Counted from the stretch's first letter, positions 1 through 8,397 are shown. The stretch: 64,000 nucleotides of DNA from Gaiellaceae bacterium (GCA_026002995.1 BPGK01000001.1:186001-250000); one strand, 5' to 3'. The notes: generated from the sequence alone by a model not told the origin. Made by a program: numbers and translations.

Positions 1-2
1 GG

Positions 3-242
3 GAGGGGACGCCGACGCTACCGCTGCTCCTCGCGGCGCGCGAGGACGAGGTGGTGCGTGCCGCGTTGGCCGGGGGCCCGAAGGACGGCGTGCTCGTCCG
101 GGTGGCGGCGACGGGCGCGTTGGAGCGCTCCCGGGAGATGGCCCTCCTCTACGCTTCGAAGGCGAGAGCCGGCCTCGACGGCGCGGAGCGACGCGCGGAG
201 CTCGAGGCGCTCGCCGAGGCAGTCGTGGAAAGGAGCTTCTGA
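3..242 (+). CDS. Polyprenyl diphosphate synthase, 3' end only
   Basis: This is the C-terminal 79 residues of a trans-isoprenyl diphosphate synthase, cut by the left edge of the window. The reading frame opens with EGTPTLPLLLA, which matches the conserved (R/K)EGTPTLP segment that follows the second Asp-rich motif in this family. The rest is helical and Ala/Glu/Arg-rich, ending AEAVVERSF. The family condenses isopentenyl diphosphate onto an allylic primer to make the isoprenoid tail of quinones. Because mqnE, mqnA and mqnC follow on the same strand, the product is probably the menaquinone side chain. Product chain length cannot be judged because the catalytic DDxxD part lies outside the window. 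The TGA stop at 240-242 touches the likely translation start of mqnE. Confidence 0.85.
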   Translation, partial: EGTPTLPLLLAAREDEVVRAALAGGPKDGVLVRVAATGALERSREMALLYASKARAGLDGAERRAELEALAEAVVERSF

Positions 243-286
243 TCGCGGTCGTCGCCCCGAGAACGCTCGAGCCCATCCGGGAGAAG

Positions 287-1348
287 GTGGTCGCCGGCGA
301 GCGCCTGGACTTCGACGACGGCGTCGCGCTCCTCGAGACGGACGACGTACTCGCCCTCGGAGAGCTCGCCGACCTCGCCCGCCGCCTTCGCGGCGGGACG
401 GACGAGGTCTACTTCGTTCAGAACCTCTACGTCAGCCAGACGAACGTCTGCCGCGTCAAGTGCAAGTTCTGTGCCTTCGCCGCCACGCGGAAGCAGCCAC
501 ACGCGTACACCCTCACGACCGAGGAGCTCGTGGAGGACGTCCTTCGCCAGCGCGAGGTGACCGGGTTCACCGAGCTGCACATGGTGAACGGCGAGAACCC
601 CCACGTGGACTTCGCCTTCTACAGGGACACGATCGCGGCCCTCCACGCCGCGCTCCCCGACGTGCATCTCAAGTGCTACACCGCCTCGGAGATCCACCAC
701 ATGACGACGCTCTCGGGGCTGACGCACGAGGAGGTGCTTCGCGAGCTCCGGGACGCCGGGCTCGGCTCGCTCCCGGGCGGCGGCGCCGAGATCTTCGCCG
801 ACCGCGTCCGGCGGATCATCGCCCCGGGCAAGGAGCCGGCCGAGATCTGGTTCCACGTCCACGACACCGCGCACCGACTCGGGATCCCCACGCACTGCAC
901 GATGCTCTACGGGCACGTCGAGACGTACGAGGAGCGGGTCGACCACATCCTCCGGCTTCGCGAGCAGCAGGACCGGACGGGGGGCTTCCTCGCCTTCATC
1001 CCGCTCGCCTTCCACCCCGAGAACACGGTGTTCGAGCGGCGGGGGTGGCGTCACACGACGGGCGTCGACGATCTGAAGATGCTCGCCTTCTCGCGCCTGA
1101 TGCTCGACAACGTCGACCACATCAAGGCCTACTGGATCATGATGGGGATGCCGCTCGCGGCGATCGCGCTCCACTTCGGCGCGGACGACGTCCAAGGGAC
1201 GGTCGTACGCGAGGAGATCTTCCACGCCGCCGGTGCGCGTACCGAGACCGAGCAGAAGATCGAGCAGCTCGTCCGCTTCGTGCGGGAGGCGGGGCGCATC
1301 CCGGTGCAACGCGACACGCTCTACAACGAGCTCCGGCGATGGGAGTGA
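287..1348 (+). CDS. mqnE: Aminofutalosine synthase MqnE (radical SAM)
   Basis: MqnE joins 3-[(1-carboxyvinyl)oxy]benzoate, the product of MqnA, to the adenosyl group of SAM to make aminofutalosine, in the cytoplasm. The radical-SAM cluster motif is CRVKCKFC at residues 55-62 (Cys 55, 59 and 62, counted from GTG 287). The segments SLPGGGAEIF and MLYGHVET, and the IPVQRDTLY tail, are shared with MqnC at 2374, its sister enzyme. The start is uncertain. GTG 287 is the first standard start in frame, but the frame is open upstream, and the peptide before it (TLEPIREK) resembles the usual MqnE N-terminus. An AAGGAG sits at 230-235, just ahead of in-frame CTG 239 and ATC 242, so translation may begin there at a non-standard codon. 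It belongs to the mqn operon. Confidence 0.9.
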   Translation: MVAGERLDFDDGVALLETDDVLALGELADLARRLRGGTDEVYFVQNLYVSQTNVCRVKCKFCAFAATRKQPHAYTLTTEELVEDVLRQREVTGFTELHMVNGENPHVDFAFYRDTIAALHAALPDVHLKCYTASEIHHMTTLSGLTHEEVLRELRDAGLGSLPGGGAEIFADRVRRIIAPGKEPAEIWFHVHDTAHRLGIPTHCTMLYGHVETYEERVDHILRLREQQDRTGGFLAFIPLAFHPENTVFERRGWRHTTGVDDLKMLAFSRLMLDNVDHIKAYWIMMGMPLAAIALHFGADDVQGTVVREEIFHAAGARTETEQKIEQLVRFVREAGRIPVQRDTLYNELRRWE

Positions 1349-1352
1349 GCGC

Positions 1353-1619
1353 GTGAGCCGCGAGGGCGCGCAGCGGCGGGCCGCCTCCGAGGCGCCGACG
1401 GGCGGGACGCCGGTCTGGGTCTGGCTCGTGTACGGCCTCGGCATCCTCTCGGCGACGATCCTCGTCGTCTCGGGCCTGTTCGTCCTCGGTGCCTACCTCG
1501 GCTCGGAAGACGGAACCGTGACGACGAACGTCTCGGTGCCTGCGCTCGTCCTCTGGAGCATCCTCGCGCTCGTGGCGTTCGTTGTTCGGCTGCGGCGGCG
1601 CCGGAGGCGGCCTCGGTGA
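1353..1619 (+). CDS. Small two-helix membrane protein between mqnE and mqnA
   Basis: This is an 88-residue protein of unknown function. It starts at GTG 1353, four bases after the mqnE stop, and its TGA overlaps the GTG start of mqnA (GTGA at 1616-1619), so it is probably translated as part of the operon. The first 20 residues are polar. Two hydrophobic stretches follow, about residues 22-47 (VWVWLVYGLG...) and 62-80 (VPALVLWSILALVAFVV), and the protein ends in a run of Arg that fits the positive-inside rule. I recognise no catalytic motif or named domain. Its position inside a menaquinone operon suggests a membrane role near quinone metabolism, but this is inference from context only. Confidence 0.65.
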   Translation: MSREGAQRRAASEAPTGGTPVWVWLVYGLGILSATILVVSGLFVLGAYLGSEDGTVTTNVSVPALVLWSILALVAFVVRLRRRRRRPR

Positions 1620-2377
1620 TCCGGCTCGGCCGCATCTCGTATGTGAACATGGCGCCCGTCTTCCACAAGCTGGAGGCGGACGTCGAGGAGGTGCTCGGCG
1701 TACCGACCGAGCTCAACCGAATGCTCCTCGACGGCGAGATCGACATCGCGCCGATCTCCTCGATCGAGTACGCGCGAAACGCGGAGCGTCTGCGCATCCT
1801 CCCGCGGGTCTGCGTCTCGTCCGAGGGGGCGGTGGACTCGATCCAGCTCGTCACGCGGCTTCCGCTCGGGCAAGTGCGCACGGTAGCCGTGACGCCGGAG
1901 AGCGCGACGTCGGTCGTTCTCGTCCAGATCCTGCTCCCCAGGGCCGAGATCGTGCCGCTCGGCCTCGAGGCCGACGCGACGCTCCTCATCGGCGACGCCG
2001 CGCTCCGCAGTGCGTTCGAGGATCCGACCCCGCACTACGACCTCGGCCGGCTCTGGCTCGAGCGGACGGGGTTGCCGATGGTCTTCGCCGTCTGGGCTGC
2101 GCCGGAGCCGCTCGTCGATGGGCTCCTCGATCTCGAGCATGCGCTCGTCGCCTCCGTCCGCCTCGCGCGCTCGGAGCCGGAGCGATTGGCGCGCCAGGCG
2201 AGCGAGGCGTATGGCTACCCGGCCGGCTTCCTCGCGCGCTACTTCGAGAAGCTCCGCTACAGCTTCGGCCCCCGCGAGCGAGCGGGGCTCTACACCTTCT
2301 TCGAGATGGCGCGCGACGCCGGGCTGCTCGCCCGCGTCCCCGAGCTTCGCTTCGTCCGCGAGGAGGTGCCCGCATGA
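1616..2377 (+). CDS. mqnA: Chorismate dehydratase MqnA
   Basis: MqnA dehydrates chorismate to 3-[(1-carboxyvinyl)oxy]benzoate, the first committed step of the futalosine route to menaquinone. The 253-residue protein has the family's periplasmic-binding-protein-like fold. Its N-terminus is IRLGRISYVNMAPVF, followed by LLDGEIDIAPISSIEYA (about residues 37-53), which is the family hallmark, then SSEGAVDSIQLVTR and LLIGDAALR. Length is normal for the family. The GTG start overlaps the preceding stop, and the TGA overlaps the mqnC start (ATGA at 2374-2377), so it is translationally coupled on both sides. It supplies the substrate of MqnE. Related MqnD-type proteins share the fold, but the N-terminal SYVNMAPVF and the chorismate-site region favour MqnA. 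Confidence 0.92.
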   Translation: MIRLGRISYVNMAPVFHKLEADVEEVLGVPTELNRMLLDGEIDIAPISSIEYARNAERLRILPRVCVSSEGAVDSIQLVTRLPLGQVRTVAVTPESATSVVLVQILLPRAEIVPLGLEADATLLIGDAALRSAFEDPTPHYDLGRLWLERTGLPMVFAVWAAPEPLVDGLLDLEHALVASVRLARSEPERLARQASEAYGYPAGFLARYFEKLRYSFGPRERAGLYTFFEMARDAGLLARVPELRFVREEVPA

Positions 2378-3528
2378 CGATCTCCGAGACAGCGCGCCCC
2401 ACGCCTCGTGACCCGGTGTCGCGACGGACCTCGGACGACGAGCTCGCGGTCCAGGAGGTCCTCGAGAAGGCGCTCGATGGGGAGCGAATCAGCGACGAGG
2501 ACGCGCTTGCGCTCCTGCGCTCACGGGATCTCGTGGCGGTCGGCCGCGTCGCCAACGAGATCCGGAACCGGCTGAACGACCCGTCCAAGGTGACGTTCAT
2601 CGTCGACCGGAACCTCAACTACACGAACGTCTGCGTCACCGACTGCGACTTCTGCGCCTTCTACCGACGTCCGGGCGACCGCCGCGAGAGCTACCTCCTG
2701 CCGAAGCCCGTGATCTTCAAGAAGATCGAGGAGACGCTGGCGATCGGCGGCACCGGCGTCCTCATGCAGGGCGGCCACCACCCCGATCTCGGGATCGAGT
2801 ACTACGAGGATCTCTTCCGCTCGATCAAGGCGCGCTACCCCATCCACCTGCATGCGCTCTCCCCGCCGGAGATCCAGCACATCGCGCGCCGCTCGAAGCT
2901 GACCGTGGCCGAGACGCTCGCGCGCCTGCGCGAGGCCGGTCTCGACTCGCTTCCCGGCGGCGGGGCCGAGATCCTCGTCGACCGGGTGCGTAGGATCATC
3001 GCCCCGAAGAAGACGAAGACCGAGGAGTGGCTCGACGTCATGCGCCAGGCGCACCGGCTCGGCATGTCGACCACGGCGACGATGATGTACGGGCACGTCG
3101 AGACGCTCGAGGAGCGGGTCGAGCACATGCGGCGGATCCGCGAGCTCCAGGACGAGACGCGTGGCTTCCGCGCCTTCATCTCGTGGACCTTCCAGCGCGA
3201 CGGGAACCGGCTCGACGATCTCGTGCCCGAGGAGCGGCGCCCGACCTCGTTCGACTACCTGCTCACCCAGGCCGTCTCGCGGATCTACCTCGACAACGTC
3301 CCGCACATCCAGTCATCGTGGGTGACACAGGGGATGAAGGTCGGCCAGGTCGCGCTCGGCTTCGGGGCGGACGATATGGGCTCGGTGATGATCGAGGAGA
3401 ACGTCGTCTCGGCGGCCGGAACGACCTACCGGACGACGACCGACGAGCTCGTTCATCTCATTCGCTCGTTCGGCAAGACTCCGGTTCAGCGCGACACGCT
3501 GTACCGCGAGGTCCGCGTCTTCGACTGA
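2374..3528 (+). CDS. mqnC: Cyclic dehypoxanthinyl futalosine synthase MqnC (radical SAM)
   Basis: MqnC cyclises dehypoxanthinyl futalosine by radical chemistry, forming the second ring of the naphthoquinone precursor. Its 384 residues include the iron-sulfur motif CVTDCDFC at residues 87-94 (Cys 87, 91 and 94), preceded by NLNYTNVC. It also has QGGHHPDLGIEYY, SLPGGGAEILVDR and a C-terminal TPVQRDTLY segment. The ATG at 2374 overlaps the mqnA stop and gives the expected family length. The MqnB-type hydrolase and MqnD needed to complete the route are not in the window. The gene ends the operon as far as can be seen; no clear terminator hairpin follows. Confidence 0.93.
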   Translation: MTISETARPTPRDPVSRRTSDDELAVQEVLEKALDGERISDEDALALLRSRDLVAVGRVANEIRNRLNDPSKVTFIVDRNLNYTNVCVTDCDFCAFYRRPGDRRESYLLPKPVIFKKIEETLAIGGTGVLMQGGHHPDLGIEYYEDLFRSIKARYPIHLHALSPPEIQHIARRSKLTVAETLARLREAGLDSLPGGGAEILVDRVRRIIAPKKTKTEEWLDVMRQAHRLGMSTTATMMYGHVETLEERVEHMRRIRELQDETRGFRAFISWTFQRDGNRLDDLVPEERRPTSFDYLLTQAVSRIYLDNVPHIQSSWVTQGMKVGQVALGFGADDMGSVMIEENVVSAAGTTYRTTTDELVHLIRSFGKTPVQRDTLYREVRVFD

Positions 3529-3790
3529 GCGTCGACGGCTGCGAAGAGTCGCTCGAGGCCTGCCCCGTAGCGGCCGACTGGCCGAGCCACGGGAAGGGCC
3601 CGGCACCCGGGCGGCGACTCGGCCCCATCCGCTCTCGACGAGCCGCTCGAGGGCTAGCGGTCTCTGTCGTCGGCGATCCCGCTCGCGTTCAGGTCGCTCA
3701 GGCACGTATCGATCCCTCCCGAGCGATTGAAGACGATGTCGAACGTCTGCGGGACTCGCGTTGACGTGTGGGCGCGACGCTACGGGGGAG
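3529..3790. other. Intergenic stretch between convergent genes
   Basis: There are 262 bases between the mqnC stop and the stop of the minus-strand secreted protein. I found no standard gene, hairpin with a T-run, or RNA gene. A minus-strand frame from about 3775 to 3654 reads like coding sequence (FDIVFNRSGGIDTCLSDL then a TAG) but has no start codon and directly follows an in-frame TAG. It may be a gene remnant. Confidence 0.4.
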
Positions 3791-4621
3791 TCAGCGGACG
3801 GTGTAGACCGAGTACGACGTTCGCCCGCTCGCGGCGCGGAACTTCACGAGCACCTCCGTGCCGCGCGGGAGCTTCGGGGTGAACGCCACCGTGAAGAGGT
3901 GGTCGCGGGTGAGGGTCGGCCGTAGCGGGCAGATGATGAGACCCGCGTCGAGCGTGCACCAGTTCGTCGTGTAGCGACCGATCGGGTCCTGGATCTGGTA
4001 CGCGGTCATCTCGGTGACCGGGAGGCCCGGGGACGCTGGCACGCCGCGTCCCGGCTCGCCGACGTTCGCCGTGGCTCTCGTCGCGGGCCCGATGATGATC
4101 TCGACGACCTCCTCGGCTGCGCTCGCGGTGACGCCCGAGTACTCCCGGTACGCCGGGACGTTGGCAAAGCTCCGGTGAACAGCCTTCGCCTGGAACTCTC
4201 GTTTGAGTGGCGCGCCGAACTCACGGAGCGCGGCGGCCTTGAGTGCGAGCGCCTCTGCGAGCTTCGCGCGGGCAGCGGCGTACCGACCCCGCGCGATGTC
4301 GGTCTCGGCCGAGCGCGCGAGCGTGCGGCCGCGTTGGAGAGCGACCCGCATCGAGCGGCTCTCGAGCGCTCCGACGGCCCGAGGGGCGACCTTGCGCGCG
4401 ACGTCGAGCGCGGCGAGCGCTCGCTCGAGCTCGGCGACGGCTCTGGCCGCTCGTGCGCGCGACGGCGTCACGAGGATGCGCTGCGCGGTCTGCGCCGAGC
4501 GCGTCGCCGCGCGCAGCTCGTTGACGAGCCGCTCGTCTGGGGTCACCGCCGGTGCCGCCGCCGAGAACGGGACGAGCGCCCCGCCGACGACGAGCGCGGC
4601 GAGGGCGGTGCGAAGCGCCAT
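3791..4621 (-). CDS. Predicted secreted protein of unknown function
   Basis: This is a 276-residue protein with a clear Sec signal peptide: MALRTALAALVVGGALVPF followed by an AAAPA-type cleavage region near residue 24. The next roughly 120 residues are Ala/Arg-rich and helical (for example ALAALDVARKVAPRAVGALE), probably a helical bundle or coiled coil. The C-terminal part is beta-rich with TNWCTLDAGLIICPL, which has two Cys that could pair, and a VLVKFRAASGRTSYSVYTVR tail. I do not recognise the family. The ATG at 4621 is chosen because the signal peptide begins exactly there; longer in-frame readings upstream are Arg/Ser-rich and unlike protein. The gene is divergent from the phosphodiester-glycosidase gene at 4755. 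Confidence 0.75.
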   Translation of the reverse strand: MALRTALAALVVGGALVPFSAAAPAVTPDERLVNELRAATRSAQTAQRILVTPSRARAARAVAELERALAALDVARKVAPRAVGALESRSMRVALQRGRTLARSAETDIARGRYAAARAKLAEALALKAAALREFGAPLKREFQAKAVHRSFANVPAYREYSGVTASAAEEVVEIIIGPATRATANVGEPGRGVPASPGLPVTEMTAYQIQDPIGRYTTNWCTLDAGLIICPLRPTLTRDHLFTVAFTPKLPRGTEVLVKFRAASGRTSYSVYTVR

Positions 4622-4754
4622 TGCCCAGGGATAGCAGGACCTGCGACGGTGCGCAACGTGCCGTTTACGACAGTGGCGCCGGCGACGTCGGCTGTTCGGA
4701 ACGTGTACGGGCTTGCGGGAGGGGGGGGAGCCGTGCGCTACCCTCGACGGGGCC

Positions 4755-6551
4755 GTGGCTCGTCTCGCGCTCGTCTCCGCGCTCGCAGCGCTCGCGGGTC
4801 TCGCCGCCGCCGTCCCCGTCCGGGCGCAGCCGCTCGAGCTGCTTCCGGGCGTGACGTACGAGCGCAAGACGCAGTTCACGCCGCACGGCCCGGTGACGAT
4901 CCACGTCGTCCGGGCTCCGAAGCCGACCGGCCTCTACCGCCTCCGCCCCTCGCTCGCGCAGGACCGCGTGCTCGGGCGCGAGACCGTCACCTCGATGCAA
5001 CGACGGCGCGCCTCGCAGGCGACGGCGGTCGGAGTGAACGGCGACTTCTTCTCGCTCTCCGACGGGCGACCGAGCGGCATCACGCTGCGCGACGGCGTGC
5101 TCGTGACGCCGCCACACCCGGGACGCTCGAGCCTCGGAGTGGGCGTCGACGGCGCGCTCGACGTCCGTCGTCTCTCGCTCCGTGCGACGTGGGCCGGCAC
5201 GGGCCCCCGGCGGCCGATTGCGAACCTCAACAAGGCTCCAGGCCCGGCTTCGGCCTCGCTCTTCACGGGCGATTGGGGGAGCGCGACGCCACGGGTCGCC
5301 GACGGGATCGCCGTGGTGCTCGCGCCGTTTCCGGACGCGGTGCCGAACGCAGACCTCGAGTCGGTGGTGACAGCCGTGGTCGAGGGCGGTGCGCCGACGC
5401 CGATCGCGCCGGGCACGGCAGTCCTCGTCGGCCGTGGCGCCGCTGCCGCGCTGCTCCGCGAAGAGGCGCTCGTCGGCGGGACGGTGGTCGTGCGGCTCGT
5501 CCTCCGGCCCGAGTGGACGGGCGTGACGGACGCGATCGGCGGCGGCCCGGTGCTCATCAGGGACGGCACGCCGGTCGCCCATGCCGGCGAGGCGCTCACG
5601 ACCTCGCAGCTCGTGTCGCGCAACCCGCGCAGCGCGGTCGGCCAGCGTGCGGACGGGACCGTTCTCCTCGTGACGGTGGACGGCCGTCAGCCCGGGTACT
5701 CGGTCGGGATGACGAGCTTCGAGCTCGCTCTCGCGATGCTCCGGCTCGGAGCGGTGCGGGCGATGGCCCTCGACAGCGGCGGGTCGGCGACGCTCGCGTT
5801 CGACGGGACGGTGCTGAGCCGGCCGTCCGACGGCCGCGAGCGGGCCGTGGCCTCGGCGCTCATGCTCGAGTACTACGGCGTCGTTGCGCGGCCTCCCCGC
5901 GAGCCGGTCTTGTCCCCGAACGGCGACGGCGTTGCCGATCGTCAGGTCCTCGCGTACAAGGTCGTTGTCCCCTCGGAGGTCGAGGTGACGCTGACCGCGC
6001 CCGACGGAACGACCGCGTTCACCCAGACGACGCAACGTCCTCCCGGTACGTTCGTCGTGCCGTTTCCGCCTCCGGCAGTCGTTCCCGAGGGCCTGCCACG
6101 GGCGGGGACGCGAACCTTCGCTCCCGTGGAGGGGCGCTGGACGCTGACGGTGTCGGCGACCGACGAGCAGGGCCTCGTCTCGACGGACTCGCGGGCGTTC
6201 TCCGTCAACTCGACGCTCGGCTTCCTGCAGGTCGGGCCGTCCGTCCTGCGACTGCGGTCGTCCGGGGGCGCGGCGAGGGTGCGCTGGCGGCAGACGCGCT
6301 CGGCGCGGGTGCGGCTCTCTGTGGAGACCCGAGAGGGCACCGTCGTCCGCGCCCTCGCGCTCGGGCGCCTGGGGCCCGGCTCCCACGAGGCGACCTGGAA
6401 CGGCCGGAGCTCCCGCGGCACGCCCGTCTCGCCCGGGAGGTATGTGCTCCGCGTGAGCGCCGAGAACGAGCTCGGGACCGTCGCCCTCGAGCGGGCCGTC
6501 CTCGTTCGGAGGGCGGCGCGAGCGTCGAGGAGGCGAGCGCTCCCCTACTAG
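4755..6551 (+). CDS. Secreted phosphodiester glycosidase-like protein with FlgD-type Ig domains
   Basis: This is a 598-residue exported protein. The signal peptide ARLALVSALAALAGLAAAV starts at GTG 4755 and ends near an AQA site. Residues from about 80 to 370 form a NAGPA/phosphodiester glycosidase domain, a family that removes GlcNAc from phosphodiester-linked sugars. Its marks are VGVNGDFFSLSDGRPSG, IGGGPVLI, NPRSAVG, VDGRQPGYSVGMTSFELA and LDSGGSATL. The usual DGGGS is DSGGS here. The rest holds Ig-like repeats, beginning LSPNGDGVADR and ending in a FlgD-type domain (ATWNGRSSRGTPVSPGRYVL). The role is probably cleavage or remodelling of a phosphodiester-linked cell-wall glycan outside the cell. 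A second FlgD-Ig protein lies at 18077. Confidence 0.85.
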   Translation: MARLALVSALAALAGLAAAVPVRAQPLELLPGVTYERKTQFTPHGPVTIHVVRAPKPTGLYRLRPSLAQDRVLGRETVTSMQRRRASQATAVGVNGDFFSLSDGRPSGITLRDGVLVTPPHPGRSSLGVGVDGALDVRRLSLRATWAGTGPRRPIANLNKAPGPASASLFTGDWGSATPRVADGIAVVLAPFPDAVPNADLESVVTAVVEGGAPTPIAPGTAVLVGRGAAAALLREEALVGGTVVVRLVLRPEWTGVTDAIGGGPVLIRDGTPVAHAGEALTTSQLVSRNPRSAVGQRADGTVLLVTVDGRQPGYSVGMTSFELALAMLRLGAVRAMALDSGGSATLAFDGTVLSRPSDGRERAVASALMLEYYGVVARPPREPVLSPNGDGVADRQVLAYKVVVPSEVEVTLTAPDGTTAFTQTTQRPPGTFVVPFPPPAVVPEGLPRAGTRTFAPVEGRWTLTVSATDEQGLVSTDSRAFSVNSTLGFLQVGPSVLRLRSSGGAARVRWRQTRSARVRLSVETREGTVVRALALGRLGPGSHEATWNGRSSRGTPVSPGRYVLRVSAENELGTVALERAVLVRRAARASRRRALPY

Positions 6552-6560
6552 ACTCCGACG

Positions 6561-7256
6561 GTGCCGCTCGTGCTCCTCTTGCAGGCCTCCATCCTCGGCC
6601 GCCTCACCGAGCTCGTCACGTCGGCGATCGGGGATCACGGGCTGTACGCGATCTTCGTCTTCATGCTCGGCGACGCGGTCCTGCCGGCGAACGAGGCCGT
6701 CCTGCTCTACGCAGGGGCTCTCGCCGCAGGCGCCTTCTCCGGCGCAGTCGTCTTCCTCGGCGCCGAGATCGACCAGGGAGTGCCCGCATACCTCGCCGTC
6801 GCGGCCGTCGCGACGGCCGGCTCGACGCTCGGCGCGCTGATCGGGTGGGCGGTCGGCAAGTACCTCGGGCGTCCGTTCGTGCTCCGGCACCCCCGCTGGT
6901 TTCGGCTGAGCGAGCAGGACCTCGCACGCGGTGAGCGGTGGCTCGACCGCTGGGGGGACTGGGCGGTGCTCGTGAGCCGCCTCACGCCGGTCATCCGCTC
7001 CGTGGCCCCCGTCGCAGCGGGGACGCTGCGCATGTCGTTCGGCCGCTACGCCGTGTTCACGCTCGCGGGCTCGGCGATCTACTGCTTCGTGTATGCGGCG
7101 CTCGGGTACGCCGTCGGCGCCGAGTGGGAGACGATCTACGATCGCGTCGGCGCCCTCGAGTACGTCGTCCTCGCTCTGCTCGCGCTCGGCGCCGCCTGGC
7201 TCGTGGTCCGGCGCGCTCGCCGGCGGCGGGCGACCGAGGACTCGGCAGGAGCGTAG
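6561..7256 (+). CDS. DedA-family membrane protein
   Basis: This 231-residue polytopic protein has the DedA/SNARE-associated fold. Members act in lipid-carrier or phospholipid flipping and in envelope homeostasis. Visible marks are a re-entrant-type N-terminal segment around DAVLPANEAVLLYAG (residues 37-51), a Gly-rich segment STLGALIGWAVGKYLGR, and the family signature SRLTPVIRSVAPVAAGTLRM (about residues 136-155), whose Arg residues match the conserved RF.P..R....AG pattern. Two further hydrophobic helices and a basic tail follow. It starts at GTG 6561, ten bases after the preceding gene, and is likely co-transcribed with it. Substrate cannot be told from sequence; undecaprenyl phosphate recycling would fit the glycan-rich neighbourhood. 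Confidence 0.85.
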   Translation: MPLVLLLQASILGRLTELVTSAIGDHGLYAIFVFMLGDAVLPANEAVLLYAGALAAGAFSGAVVFLGAEIDQGVPAYLAVAAVATAGSTLGALIGWAVGKYLGRPFVLRHPRWFRLSEQDLARGERWLDRWGDWAVLVSRLTPVIRSVAPVAAGTLRMSFGRYAVFTLAGSAIYCFVYAALGYAVGAEWETIYDRVGALEYVVLALLALGAAWLVVRRARRRRATEDSAGA

Positions 7257-7311
7257 GGAACACGTTGCGGCGGGGTGGTTCGACACCCTGCCGGAGCTAC
7301 ACTCGCCCCTC

Positions 7312-8397
7312 GTGAGCCGACCGATCCCGCTCGTCGACGTCAAGGCGCAGTACGCGCCGTCGATCCCGGCGCTCCAGGAGCGCTTCGCGGCCGTTCTCGA
7401 GTCGGGCCGCTTCATCTTCGGGCCCGAGGTCGAGGGGTTCGAGCGCGAGGCCGCGGAGTTCCTCGGCGTCCCCCACGCGATCGGCGTCGGCAACGGGACC
7501 GACGCGCTCGTGCTCGCGCTCGAGGCCCTCGGTGTGGGCCGTGGCGACGAGGTGATCTGCCCCGCGTTCACCTTCTACGCGACCGCCGAGGCGATCGCGC
7601 GGGCCGGCGCCACGCCGGTGTTCGCCGACATCGATCCCGAGACGCTCGTCCTCGACCCGGAGGACGTCGCCGCGCGGATCACGTCGCGCACGAGAGCGAT
7701 CGTCGCCGTCCACCTCTTCGGCCGCCCCGCGCCCCTCGCGGAGTTGGCCGCGCTGGGACTCCCCCTCGTCGAGGACGCGGCGCAAGCGTTCGGCGCCACC
7801 GGGGTCGCGCGGACGGGCGTGTGCTCGACCTTCAGCTTCTTCCCGACGAAGAACCTCTTCGCGCTCGGAGACGGCGGGCTCGTAACGAGCCTCGACGACG
7901 ACGTCGCCGAGCGCGTCCGGATGCTCCGCTTCCACGGCTCGCGGGACAAGCAGACCTTCGAGCTCATCGGGACGAACTCGCGCCTCGACGCGATCCACGC
8001 CGCCGCGCTCCGCGTGTTCCTCCCGCTCCTCCCCGGCTGGAACGCGGCCCGACGGGAGGCGGCGGCCCGGTACGCCGAGCTCGGCCTCGGCGAGCTCGTC
8101 GAGCTCCCGCTCGACGAGCCGGGCCACGTCTACCACATGTACGTCGTGCGCTCGCCTCGTCGGGACGAGATCGCGAGCGCCCTCGCCGCGGAGGGGATCT
8201 CGTCGGCCGCGTACTACGCGACGCCGCTCCACCTCCAGCCGGCCATGCGCTTCCTCGGGTACGAGCCGGGGAGCCTCCCCGAGACCGAGCGCGCGGCGGC
8301 CGAGAACCTCGCCCTCCCCCTGTGGGCCGGAATCGGCGCGACCGAGCAGGAGCGCGTGGTCGACGCCGTGCGCGCGGCGGTCGGCGTGCCCGCTTGA
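7312..8397 (+). CDS. DegT/DnrJ/EryC1/StrS-family sugar aminotransferase
   Basis: This PLP enzyme of 361 residues transfers an amino group to a keto-sugar nucleotide. The N-terminus IPLVDVKAQYA is typical of the family. VEDAAQAFGA holds the PLP-contacting Asp (residue 155), and FFPTKNL holds the Schiff-base Lys (residue 180), followed by GDGGL. The start is GTG 7312, and the TGA is shared with the next start (TGATG). The next gene encodes a 4,6-dehydratase of the PglF/WbpM type, which makes the 4-keto-6-deoxy sugar that such aminotransferases use. The pair probably yields a UDP-4-amino-4,6-dideoxy sugar (bacillosamine-like), though sugar identity is inference. No matching PglD-type acetyltransferase is beside it. 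Confidence 0.9.
   Translation: MSRPIPLVDVKAQYAPSIPALQERFAAVLESGRFIFGPEVEGFEREAAEFLGVPHAIGVGNGTDALVLALEALGVGRGDEVICPAFTFYATAEAIARAGATPVFADIDPETLVLDPEDVAARITSRTRAIVAVHLFGRPAPLAELAALGLPLVEDAAQAFGATGVARTGVCSTFSFFPTKNLFALGDGGLVTSLDDDVAERVRMLRFHGSRDKQTFELIGTNSRLDAIHAAALRVFLPLLPGWNAARREAAARYAELGLGELVELPLDEPGHVYHMYVVRSPRRDEIASALAAEGISSAAYYATPLHLQPAMRFLGYEPGSLPETERAAAENLALPLWAGIGATEQERVVDAVRAAVGVPA

Noticed and set aside
3654-3780. Possible small minus-strand gene (FDIVFNRSGGIDTCL...)
   Set aside because: Codon use looks coding, but there is no start codon after the in-frame TAG and no family match; kept only as a possible remnant.
4175-6934. A 919-codon open frame on the plus strand over the glycosidase and DedA genes
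   Set aside because: It is very rich in Arg, Gly and Ala, with no domain, and lies out of frame with two well-supported genes; long spurious frames are expected at this GC content.
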